NCBI GenBank assembly: GCA_963557075.1
Contig: CAUWDA010000007.1
Coordinates: 9,930-73,929 of the forward strand
Direction of reading: 5' to 3'
DNA length: 64,000 bases
From: Flavonifractor sp963557075
Lineage (GTDB): Bacteria; Bacillota; Clostridia; Oscillospirales; Oscillospiraceae
The translations under genes were made by a program, and so were the position numbers. This document shows positions 15,471-23,083 of the stretch, piece by piece (position 1 is the first letter of the stretch; each line of letters opens with the position of its first letter). The notes under the pieces are model-generated. The model had not been told where the DNA came from. It was given only the letters and a program-made list of their open reading frames with translations, and searched no databases.

Positions 15471-16456
15471 GCGTCAACAGCAATGCAATACTGCTCCTCA
15501 TCATGGCCGCCGTCCTCAACGGCGTGCCCCTGCTCTACGGCACCCTGGGCGAGATCCTGTCGGAAAAGGCGGGCAACCTGAACCTGGGCGTGGAGGGCAT
15601 GATGTTCATGGGCGGGGCCATGGGCCTGGGCGCGGCCTTCTACTTCGAGGGGGCGGGCGGTACCAGCGGCGTGCTGGCCGTCATCCTGGCCCTGTTCTTT
15701 GCCTTCTTGGGCGGCGCCATCGGCGCGCTCATCTACGCCTTCCTCACCATCACCCTCCGGGCCAACCAGAACGTCACCGGCCTGGCCCTGGCCATCTTCG
15801 GCACCGGCGCGGGCCAGTTCATCGGCGAGTACATGCGGGTGAGCTCCGGCGGCTATGTGGCGGTGAGCAACAGCCTGAAGGCGGCCTTCCTCAACTCCCC
15901 CTTCCCGGCGGCCCTTCAGCAGCTTCCGGTGGTGGGCCCGCTGCTCTTTGGGCACAGCGTATTCCTCTACCTGGGCCTGATCCTGGCGGTGGGGATGCAT
16001 CTCTTTCTGAGCAAGAGCCGGGCGGGCCTGTCCCTGCGGGCGGTGGGCGAATCTCCCGCCACCGCTGACGCCGCCGGCATCAACGTCACCCGGTATAAAT
16101 ACCTGGCCACCGTCATCGGCGGCGGCATCTCGGCCATCGGCGGCATGGTGTACATCATGACCATTGCCAGCTGCGTGTGGAACCACGAGGCCCTGTCCGG
16201 CGAGGGCTGGCTGGCGGTGGCGCTGGTCATCTTCTGCCTGTGGCGGCCCCTTAACTCCATCTGGGGCTCCGTTCTGTTCGGCGCGCTGATGATCCTGTAC
16301 CAGCGGCTCCACCTGGGCTTCATCCCCGACGAGCTGTACAAGATCCTGCCCTATGTGGTCACCGTCATCGTGCTCATCTTCACCTCCCTGCGCAACAGTA
16401 AGGACAAGCAGCCGCCGAACTCCCTCGGTTTGCCTTACTTCCGGGAGGAGCGGTAA
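15467..16456 (+). CDS. nupQ: Nucleoside ABC importer permease 2
   Basis: 329-residue permease of the same family (LGEILSEKAGNLNLGVEGMM; SPATADAAGINVTRYKYLAT), with about eight to nine membrane segments. ATG 15467 overlaps the nupP stop. The C-terminus KQPPNSLGLPYFREER is encoded a second time about 200 bases downstream with six codon differences, all silent. In the gene copy several of these codons (CTC, GGT, TTG, CCT) look less typical of the surrounding GC-rich genes than those of the downstream copy. Confidence 0.92.
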   Translation: MSVNSNAILLLIMAAVLNGVPLLYGTLGEILSEKAGNLNLGVEGMMFMGGAMGLGAAFYFEGAGGTSGVLAVILALFFAFLGGAIGALIYAFLTITLRANQNVTGLALAIFGTGAGQFIGEYMRVSSGGYVAVSNSLKAAFLNSPFPAALQQLPVVGPLLFGHSVFLYLGLILAVGMHLFLSKSRAGLSLRAVGESPATADAAGINVTRYKYLATVIGGGISAIGGMVYIMTIASCVWNHEALSGEGWLAVALVIFCLWRPLNSIWGSVLFGALMILYQRLHLGFIPDELYKILPYVVTVIVLIFTSLRNSKDKQPPNSLGLPYFREER

Positions 16457-16653
16457 GCCGGATTGTTTGCCAGTGTAGAAGCTGCTTGTCTTGGGACCCG
16501 CCGCAGGCGGGACGCGCCTATGGCGCGCAGGCCGGGGGAATTCACTTTCCCCGGCCGCAAATAAAATCCGGGGTTCCCACGGGACTGGTCCCGTGGGGGT
16601 CAAGCAGCCGCCCAACTCTCTGGGCCTGCCCTACTTCCGGGAGGAGCGGTAAG
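16405..16653 (+). repeat. Duplication of the nupQ 3' end around a 143-bp structured insert, silent differences only
   Basis: The 53 bases at 16405-16457 recur at 16601-16653 with 6 mismatches. Read in frame both encode KQPPNSLGLPYFREER plus stop, so every change is synonymous. The 143 bases between (16458-16600) contain hairpins CCCGCC/GGCGGG and GCGCC/GGCGC. A GGCCGGGG/CCCCGGCC hairpin holds GAATTCACTT in its loop (16531-16557), and a terminal hairpin CCCACGGGAC/GTCCCGTGGG abuts the second copy. The insert resembles the one after xpt. Confidence 0.92.
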
Positions 16654-16654
16654 A

Positions 16655-16707
16655 CAAACTAAAAAGCAGTCCCGCTGCATCGTGCAGCGGGACTGCTTTT
16701 TAGTTTG
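16655..16707. terminator. Strong bidirectional terminator between nupQ and blaR1-like genes
   Basis: A 25-bp perfect stem (16655-16679 with 16683-16707, loop TCG) with A/T runs on both sides. It serves the convergent nup operon and the M56 peptidase gene. Confidence 0.9.
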
Positions 16708-16751
16708 AGACAAGAGATAGGAGATAGGAGATGGAGCTTGCCCCCGCCGGG

Positions 16752-18233
16752 TCATTTCACCAGGGTCAGCAGTCCATCCCAATCCACCGGGCCGTCCACC
16801 CGGTAGAGGACAGGGATCTCCTTGCCGTCGTCCAGCGTGGTCAGGCAGCACAGACTGTCGGTGAGCTCCAGATAGAGCATCTCCTCGCCGTCATAGAGAA
16901 AGCCGGCGAGAAAGGGAGACTCCTTGTCGGTGATATTCTGATCGGTGGCCAGCCTGGTCAGCCGCAGGGCGGACAGCTCTTCCACCAGAGCCTGGTTTAC
17001 AGCGGGGGAGGGGTCCTCGATATAGCCGTCGTCGGTGCCGGTCCACACAGAGACCGACTGGACGGAGACCTCCTCCCGGTCGGGGAAGAACAGTTCCCCG
17101 GCGGTGCCGCTGGCGGTGCTCACCCCCACCAGGCCGGAGCACAGCACCAGGGCCGCCATGATGAGTCCCAGCACCACCGTTCCGGAGGTCCGCTCTGCGG
17201 GCGCCACGACCCCCTTCAGGCGGCGGCGCAGGCTGGAGGCCGAGGCGGACAGGCAGGTGGTGAGCCCACGTTCATCTCCCGCCGATTCCAGCAGGAGGGA
17301 GGCGTATTCCCGGCGGGTATCGTCCTCCGCGCCGTACACCACCATCTCGTCGCAGGACAGCTCCAGGTCGGCGGAGGCCTTCCGGATGGCCACCCACATC
17401 AGGGGATTGAACCAGCACAGGGATTTGCAGAGGAGGTAAAAGCACTTGGTGGCGATGTCCTGCCGCTGGACATGGCGCAGCTCGTGGCGGAAGATGAGCC
17501 GGTACTGGTCCAGCGTATAGTCCCGCTCCGGCAGTACCGTACGCATGGTGCGGCCAAACAGACCGATGGTCAGGGGGGAGGTAGCGGCGGGAGAGACCAG
17601 CAGGGGGAGGTACCTCCGGAGCAGGGCCAGATGGCACTCCTCGGCCCACAGGTTCCACACTGCCTTGTCCTCCACCGGCCTGGCGTCCTGCAAAAGCCGG
17701 CGGCGGAACCGCAGGTGGGAAATGAGGTGCCACAGAGCCACTGCCCCGGCCCCCGCCAGCCAGATCCACAGCAACAGAGGGGCCAGGCCGTTTGGGATGG
17801 GTATCACCACCAGCGGCGGCACAAAGGTGTCCCGCCAGACCATGGTGTTGTAGTACAGAAAGATGGGCAGCAGCCACAGGGTGGCGCAGGCCCGAGCGGA
17901 GATGGTCCGCCGCAGCAGGGGCAGAGCAAGCAGAAGCACGGCGAAGTACAGGGAGAGGAGCACCAGCAGATGGAGGGAAAACTCCAGCAGGACGGTGGCC
18001 CCCGCCGCCGGGCCGAGGAACAGGGAGTAGATCAGCCAGTAAGCGGCCATCATAAAGGGCAAGATCCAGGGGGAAAGCCAGACCTCCGTGGTGCGCTTCT
18101 CCTCGCTGCGGGCGGCGCAGCCGGTGAGGGCCACCTGCCGCTCATACTTCCACTCCCGGCGGAAGCAGTAAGCTACACCAACAGCCAGCAAGGCGGCGGC
18201 AAACAGACGGCAGCTCCAAACAATGTTGTTCAC
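16752..18233 (-). CDS. BlaR1/MecR1-family M56 membrane metallopeptidase
   Basis: 493 residues from GTG 18233, which overlaps the repressor stop (GTGA). Four or five transmembrane segments lie in the first 320 residues. The zinc-peptidase motif HELRH is at about 249-253, followed by the family's ADLELSCDEMVV. The extracellular C-terminus (about 340-493) is not the classical penicillin-binding sensor and shows no SxxK/SxN/KTG set I can identify, so the ligand is unknown. With the BlaI-like gene it forms a signal-transduction pair in which the peptidase inactivates the repressor. No beta-lactamase gene is nearby. Confidence 0.87.
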   Translation of the reverse strand: MNNIVWSCRLFAAALLAVGVAYCFRREWKYERQVALTGCAARSEEKRTTEVWLSPWILPFMMAAYWLIYSLFLGPAAGATVLLEFSLHLLVLLSLYFAVLLLALPLLRRTISARACATLWLLPIFLYYNTMVWRDTFVPPLVVIPIPNGLAPLLLWIWLAGAGAVALWHLISHLRFRRRLLQDARPVEDKAVWNLWAEECHLALLRRYLPLLVSPAATSPLTIGLFGRTMRTVLPERDYTLDQYRLIFRHELRHVQRQDIATKCFYLLCKSLCWFNPLMWVAIRKASADLELSCDEMVVYGAEDDTRREYASLLLESAGDERGLTTCLSASASSLRRRLKGVVAPAERTSGTVVLGLIMAALVLCSGLVGVSTASGTAGELFFPDREEVSVQSVSVWTGTDDGYIEDPSPAVNQALVEELSALRLTRLATDQNITDKESPFLAGFLYDGEEMLYLELTDSLCCLTTLDDGKEIPVLYRVDGPVDWDGLLTLVK

Positions 18234-18607
18234 AGCCGTCCCTCCTCCAGCATCTTGCGCAGCTCTTCCAGTTCCTCCCGGCTCACCCCGGCGTCTACCA
18301 GGGAGGTGGCCAGGGCGGCCACTGAGCCGCCGAAGAGCTGATCCAGCACCCCCCGGCTGGCCTGGGCCAGATAGGCCTTTCTGGGGATGATCGGTGTGTA
18401 GTAATTGACCTTGCCCCGGCGCTCCAGCTTGAGAAAGCCCTTGTCGCACAGCCGGGTGAGAAAGGTGAGGATGGTGGTGGGGGCCAGGGGGTGGGTCTTG
18501 TTCAGCGCCTCCTCGATCTCCGGCCGGGTCACCGGCGGCTCCTTGTCCCAGATGATCTGCATCAGCTCCAGCTCGCTGTCGGGCAGGCGGCGGATGTCCT
18601 GCTTCAT
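18230..18607 (-). CDS. BlaI/MecI/CopY-family repressor
   Basis: 125 residues from ATG 18607, 8 bases after GGAGG. An upstream in-frame GTG (18616) overlaps the ribosome site and is rejected. The winged HTH fills the first 80 residues (LPDSELELMQIIWDKEPPVTR; TTILTFLTRLCDKGFL), and a C-terminal helical dimer region follows. It is the first gene of the pair with the M56 peptidase, the usual order and overlap. A dyad TCTTCT-GT-AGAAGA at 18642-18655 may be its operator. Confidence 0.9.
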   Translation of the reverse strand: MKQDIRRLPDSELELMQIIWDKEPPVTRPEIEEALNKTHPLAPTTILTFLTRLCDKGFLKLERRGKVNYYTPIIPRKAYLAQASRGVLDQLFGGSVAALATSLVDAGVSREELEELRKMLEEGRL

Positions 18608-18641
18608 GATGTACACCTCCCTCGTCTCTTGTAGAGCTTCT

Positions 18642-18655
18642 TCTTCTGTAGAAGA
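18642..18655. promoter_or_regulatory. Possible operator of the BlaI-like repressor
   Basis: Dyad TCTTCT-GT-AGAAGA, 35 bases upstream of the repressor start. A related TTGTAGAG precedes it at about 18629. It is placed where BlaI-type operators occur. Confidence 0.35.
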
Positions 18656-18704
18656 TTATAGCGCCAAAGAGGTTGGGAGTCAAGGTGTGTTGAGCAGACA
18701 TGGA

Positions 18705-18715
18705 ATCAGTCTGAT
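18705..18715. promoter_or_regulatory. Small palindrome upstream of the transporter promoter
   Basis: ATCAG-T-CTGAT, about 50 bases before the -35 box. A candidate binding site for the LysR regulator encoded at 22142-23020; position and symmetry are the only evidence. Confidence 0.25.
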
Positions 18716-18765
18716 ATGCAGGATGATCCGTAGTATTTTTACGTCGGCATGGCTGATAATAGCGC

Positions 18766-18794
18766 TTTACAGAGCAAAAGTAAGGCTGTATAGT
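18766..18794 (+). promoter_or_regulatory. Promoter of the transporter-oxidoreductase operon
   Basis: TTTACA (18766-18771), 17 bases, TATAGT (18789-18794), 50 bases before ATG 18844. Confidence 0.6.
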
Positions 18795-18843
18795 AAGTTC
18801 AGTGACCGCGGGAACAATTCGGACGAAAGAAGGGAACCTTGCC

Positions 18844-20331
18844 ATGTCGTCAAGTGTTGGAGGACGAAATAAGAATATTGGCTATTATCTTTGTGTTTTG
18901 ATTGCACTGTGCCTCATTTTCTTTTTTGGCGTTGTAGTTCCTCCCTTTGCGGGAATCACACCGGCGGGAATCGGTGTTTTAGGTGTATTTTTCGGGGTCC
19001 TGCTCATCACAATCGTAACGGGAGAGACATTCTGGCCAGCTTTGATGGGCCTGTTTGGGTTGATTATCTGTGACTATACAACTGCCAGTGGGCTTTTGGC
19101 GAGTTGGTTTGGAAATGCCACCATTCAGCAGATCATCTGGGTCATGGCCCTGACTGGTGCGGTCACAGAATCGGGAGCAGTCAATGTGTTGGCCCGCAAG
19201 GTGCTGCGCATCCGGGCGTTTCGGGGACATCCTATGCGCCTGATTGTAGGTCTGTTTTTGACAGTACTGGTGTGCTCTGCCCTGGTAAGCAGTCCCACTA
19301 CCATGCTTCTGCTGTGGTATCCCATCCTGGACGGGATCTGTGAGATGTGTGGTGTGGAGAAGGACAGTGACCTGAAGCGGGAGTTGCTGCTGGGTGTCTA
19401 TATTTCCGCTATGGGCGCCTATGTGCTGCCATTCAAGGGAGTTCATCTCTCCTCTATTGCTATCATCAGTGGTATTATGGAGAGTAGCGGTCTGAGTTTC
19501 AACAGTGCCCTTTATCTGGTGGCTGCAACGCTGGTGGTGTTGGCCTTTGTGCTGGTATATGCTCTGTTTATCCGTTTTGTATGGAAGACCGACCTGACTC
19601 CCCTGAAGAACTTTGATGTGAATAAGATGGGGCTCACAGAGTCCGATCTGAAGATGACTTTCAAGCAAAAAGTGTTGCTTGGCTTCATGATCTTTGGTAT
19701 TATATTCCTCCTGATTGGTATGGTACTGCCTGTAGAATCCGTCATCAACGTATTCTACAAAAAAATTGGCTCTACCTGGATTTGGATCGTCCTCTTTGCT
19801 ATTTTGTGTATGATCCGAGACAAAGAGGGCAAGCCGTTTATCAATGGCGTCAAGCTCCTCCAGTCCAAGACGATGTGGGGCATCGTAGCTGTTGCTGGCT
19901 GCTTTACCATCTGCGGTTCTGCAATCGCATCCGATGATTTGGGTATTAAAGCAGCCATTGCTACAGCCCTGGGGCCTGTTTTGGGAAGCGCAAGTTGGCC
20001 CATCATGGTTACACTTTGTGTGGCAGCTTCCACTATTTTCACGAACTTTACCAACGGCATGCCTGTCAGCTTTACCATCAATGCGATTTGTATTCCTTTG
20101 GCCTGTACGATGCAGATGAATGGCGAAGGAAATGCAACGATTTTGGGTGTTGCGACCATCCTCTCCAGCATGTGTGCATTCCTTACCAACGGGGCTATTG
20201 CGTATGCACCGGTTATGCTGGGACGGGAAGAGATGACCAATAAGTTTATCTTTACCAAAGGCGTAGTGACCAACATCATCTTTATTGTTTTGGCCAGCGC
20301 CATCTGTATCGTCTTTGGATATCTGTTCTGA
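18844..20331 (+). CDS. DASS/SLC13-like anion transporter
   Basis: 495-residue polytopic membrane protein with about 11-12 hydrophobic segments. Two repeated halves each contain a Ser/Thr-rich hairpin (VSSPTTMLLLWYP; FTNFTNGMPVSFTINAI), the pattern of the ion-transporter superfamily that includes Na+/dicarboxylate-sulfate symporters. The substrate cannot be read from the sequence. ATG 18844 is preceded by GAAGGGAA. Its base composition is visibly more AT-rich than its surroundings, and it is probably co-transcribed with the FAD oxidoreductase 36 bases downstream. Confidence 0.75.
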   Translation: MSSSVGGRNKNIGYYLCVLIALCLIFFFGVVVPPFAGITPAGIGVLGVFFGVLLITIVTGETFWPALMGLFGLIICDYTTASGLLASWFGNATIQQIIWVMALTGAVTESGAVNVLARKVLRIRAFRGHPMRLIVGLFLTVLVCSALVSSPTTMLLLWYPILDGICEMCGVEKDSDLKRELLLGVYISAMGAYVLPFKGVHLSSIAIISGIMESSGLSFNSALYLVAATLVVLAFVLVYALFIRFVWKTDLTPLKNFDVNKMGLTESDLKMTFKQKVLLGFMIFGIIFLLIGMVLPVESVINVFYKKIGSTWIWIVLFAILCMIRDKEGKPFINGVKLLQSKTMWGIVAVAGCFTICGSAIASDDLGIKAAIATALGPVLGSASWPIMVTLCVAASTIFTNFTNGMPVSFTINAICIPLACTMQMNGEGNATILGVATILSSMCAFLTNGAIAYAPVMLGREEMTNKFIFTKGVVTNIIFIVLASAICIVFGYLF

Positions 20332-20367
20332 GCTCTCTTGGGAAAGAACAAAAGGAGTGTTTAGTCA

Positions 20368-21900
20368 ATGAGCAATGTATATGTGGAGCCAGCACGGGAA
20401 CTACCTATAGAGGCCCAGTGCGACATCCTGGTGGTAGGCGGCGGCGCCGCCGGTCACTCTGCCGCTGTGGCCGCTGCCCGGGCAGGCGCCAAGAATATCA
20501 TCCTGCTGGAGCGGTACGGATACATGGGGGGCGACGTCACCGGCGGCTATGTCATCATGGTGCCCAATCTTTCCTGGTATGATAAGTCCTTTGTCCGGGG
20601 CCTCCAGGAGGAGTGGTTCACCCGTCTGAGCAAAATCCCCGGGGCGGTGAGCGCCCCTTCCCTGGACCAGATCGGCAGCACTGATCCCGCCCTGCTTCAC
20701 CCCTGGAGTGGCATCCATGACTGCGTCAGCCGTGGGGGATATGGTGGGTGCAAGCCTTCCTGTCTGGTGCGGTCGGTATATTTTGAGCCAAACCAGCTGA
20801 AGATCGAGCTGGACAAGATGCTTCTGGAGCATAAGGATGCCATCACTGTTATGTGTCATAGCTGGGGTACCCGGCCCATTATGGAGAACGGAGCTGTCAA
20901 GGGTGTAATCTATGAGAGTAAGGAAGGCCGCAAGGCAATTCTGGCCAAAGTGGTCATTGACGCTACCGGTGACGGCGACCTGTACCGCCAGACCGGCACC
21001 CCCTTTGAAAGCATGGCTGACCAGGTTACCCGGGCCAATACCACTGCACTGGTGTGGCGCATCGGCGGCATCAACTGGGATTTGTTTTACCAGTGGCGCC
21101 ATACCCATCCGGAGGAGATGGCGGCTCTGCGTCAGGGCTTGACACGGGTGGCGGGCTTCCGGTGTCTGCCTATGGCCAGTAATCAGAATGATATCTGCTG
21201 GGTCAACAACTGGCACGCTAACCGGGACTGCTCTGTAGTAAAGGATCAGACCGAGACTGAAATGAATACCCGCAATACCATGCGGGAGGTGCTGGAGTAT
21301 CTGAGGCAGGCAGTGCCTGTTGCGTTCCGTAACGCCTATCTGTATGATATTGCGCCTCAGCTGGGTACCCGAATCAGCCGCCGGCTTAAGGGTGAATATG
21401 TGATGACCACCGCAGACTTTGCCTATGCGCTGGAGCATGATGACGTGATCGCCTGGCACTCTACCATCTGTCAGGTTAACGACTGCGGTCCCGTGGAGAT
21501 CCCCTACCGGGCTATCCTGCCCAGGGGTGTAGAGAACCTGCTCTGCCCGGGCCGCCACCTGTCTGCCGACGGCATCGCCATCGACTGGCTGGACCTGATC
21601 CCTCAGTGCGTGGGTACCGGTCAGGCTGCCGGCGTGGCCGCCGCTGTGGCGGTGGCTGAGGGTACCACCGTCCATAACGTCAACATCCGTAAGGTCCAGG
21701 ATATTCTGGTGGACCAGGATGTGCCCCTGCCCCACAACGCCAAATTTGAAGCAAAGGACCCCTCCTACCGGGAGATGGTGGAGGAGAAGCAGCATGGTTT
21801 GTACACCGACAAGGCCCAACTGGCCAGGGAGCAGAAGGAGAAGGGTCTGTCTCTGAATCTGGATTTTCAGGAAAAATTCAATGCGCCCCCCCAGCACTGA
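20368..21900 (+). CDS. FAD-dependent oxidoreductase (FAD_oxidored family)
   Basis: 510 residues. The N-terminal dinucleotide fold is CDILVVGGGAAGHSAAVAAARAG (GxGxxG at about 24-29), then GYMGGDVTGGY and a C-terminal FAD-contacting ENLLCPGRHLSADGIA. This architecture is that of soluble FAD_oxidored (PF12831-type) proteins rather than membrane fumarate reductases. The substrate is unknown; co-location with an anion transporter and a LysR regulator suggests import and oxidation or reduction of an organic acid. GGAG is 10 bases before ATG 20368. A small Cys-rich ORF overlaps its 3' end. Confidence 0.8.
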   Translation: MSNVYVEPARELPIEAQCDILVVGGGAAGHSAAVAAARAGAKNIILLERYGYMGGDVTGGYVIMVPNLSWYDKSFVRGLQEEWFTRLSKIPGAVSAPSLDQIGSTDPALLHPWSGIHDCVSRGGYGGCKPSCLVRSVYFEPNQLKIELDKMLLEHKDAITVMCHSWGTRPIMENGAVKGVIYESKEGRKAILAKVVIDATGDGDLYRQTGTPFESMADQVTRANTTALVWRIGGINWDLFYQWRHTHPEEMAALRQGLTRVAGFRCLPMASNQNDICWVNNWHANRDCSVVKDQTETEMNTRNTMREVLEYLRQAVPVAFRNAYLYDIAPQLGTRISRRLKGEYVMTTADFAYALEHDDVIAWHSTICQVNDCGPVEIPYRAILPRGVENLLCPGRHLSADGIAIDWLDLIPQCVGTGQAAGVAAAVAVAEGTTVHNVNIRKVQDILVDQDVPLPHNAKFEAKDPSYREMVEEKQHGLYTDKAQLAREQKEKGLSLNLDFQEKFNAPPQH

Positions 21901-22039
21901 GTCTCAGCCCACACAGAGCAGCCAGAAGGAACAAGAGGAGACAGCCGAGCCCACTCTGGAGTTTTGGAGGAGTTTGGTGGACCGTCCAGGTTGCCAGATC
22001 ACTGGGATATGCAACGAATGTGGGCAATGTGAGCATTGA
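21881..22039 (+). CDS. Small Cys-rich protein overlapping the FAD oxidoreductase gene
   Basis: 52 codons in a different frame from the FAD gene, overlapping it by 20 bases. The first 25 residues are polar (MRPPSTESQPTQSSQKEQEE). The end reads GCQITGICNECGQCEH, a C-x5-C-x2-C-x2-C motif able to bind Zn or an Fe-S cluster. ATG 21881 has AGGA 9 bases upstream, and the terminator follows its stop by 11 bases. It could be an electron-transfer or assembly partner of the oxidoreductase. No family is recognised and it may be spurious. Confidence 0.45.
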   Translation: MRPPSTESQPTQSSQKEQEETAEPTLEFWRSLVDRPGCQITGICNECGQCEH

Positions 22040-22049
22040 CAGCAAACAA

Positions 22050-22095
22050 AAACCGGGATCTGGTTCCACTGATTGGTGGAACCAGATCCCGGTTT
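22050..22095. terminator. Bidirectional terminator between the oxidoreductase operon and lysR
   Basis: A 20-bp stem (AAACCGGGATCTGGTTCCAC and its complement, 6-base loop) with A and T tracts on its two sides. Confidence 0.85.
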
Positions 22096-22141
22096 AGTCA
22101 TTCGGGTAGAAGCGGTAAAACAGGGAAAGGACATAAGATAG

Positions 22142-23020
22142 TTACTGGGTTACCTGGCGCTCCATATAGCTAAGGAAGGCCGCCATTTCAGGGCCATGGG
22201 AAAGCGCATCGCACCAAACCATACGATTGCAGCTGGGGTGAAAGAAGTCCAAAGAAATTTCACAGACACCCTCCCAGGTAACCATCATGTCCAGCGGAAG
22301 GATGGGATAGAGGCGGCCTTGGACAGTAAGTTCCCGGAGCAGCAGCTGGTCCGAAGTGCGAAGTACCACATTTGGCTGCTTTCCAAGTGCATGGAAGCAT
22401 GCGTTAAGGATAGCTTCAATCGGCATTGGAGCATTAAAAAATCCCAGGGGGAGGTCTAATATATCGGCGATACTGACACTGGGTTTTGAAGCAAGAGCGC
22501 TGTTTTCTGCTGCACCGATCATAATAGGATTCTGATATAGTTCCAATGTTTTGAAAAAGGTGCTATCCGGTCTGGCTGGGGTGAAAAACGCATCCAGATC
22601 TCCATCTTGGAGCAGTTTCCATGCGTCAAAGGCACTGTGCTCTTCCACGTGAAGTGGGATATCCGGATGATGCTGTTGAAATCCGTCAAAATAGGTACGG
22701 TAAACACAGTAAGCATTTGTGGGAGTAACGCCTAGACGGAGGGGCTGCGCATGGGGACTTTGCTGGAGTTCAAGAATTTTAGAACGGGTGGCGGCATAGC
22801 AGGCGCTGAAACCGGAAAACAATTTTGCTAAAATATGTCCGCTTTCTGTCAGGGTCACTCCGTTTTTAGAACGAAGAAAGAGAACCGTATCGAACTCTTC
22901 CTCTAAATCTGCGATTGCCCGGGAAATCACCGAGCGGGAGACAAATAAAGCTTCCGCGGCGGAAGAGATATTACCTTTTTGACACACGGTTTGAAAATAA
23001 GAAATTTGTTTCAGTGTCAT
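22142..23020 (-). CDS. LysR-family transcriptional regulator
   Basis: 292 residues. The N-terminal winged HTH is MTLKQISYFQTVCQKGNISSAAEALFVSRSVISRAIADLE written in pieces: MTLKQISYFQTVCQ, then ISSAAEALFVSRSVISRAI. A periplasmic-binding-like effector domain fills residues 90-290. GGAGG is 5 bases before ATG 23020. It is convergent with the transporter/FAD operon, which it most likely controls. The base composition is AT-richer like the operon, consistent with joint acquisition. Confidence 0.9.
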   Translation of the reverse strand: MTLKQISYFQTVCQKGNISSAAEALFVSRSVISRAIADLEEEFDTVLFLRSKNGVTLTESGHILAKLFSGFSACYAATRSKILELQQSPHAQPLRLGVTPTNAYCVYRTYFDGFQQHHPDIPLHVEEHSAFDAWKLLQDGDLDAFFTPARPDSTFFKTLELYQNPIMIGAAENSALASKPSVSIADILDLPLGFFNAPMPIEAILNACFHALGKQPNVVLRTSDQLLLRELTVQGRLYPILPLDMMVTWEGVCEISLDFFHPSCNRMVWCDALSHGPEMAAFLSYMERQVTQ

Positions 23021-23083
23021 GGTTACCTCCTGAAACGGGACATCGGAAGATTTGTCCAGCGCAAAAATTTCAAAAAAGGAAAA

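Noticed and set aside
20368..21900. Membrane-bound fumarate reductase flavoprotein
   Set aside because: The sequence has the FAD_oxidored layout without the fumarate reductase active-site motifs, and no iron-sulfur or membrane subunit genes adjoin it.
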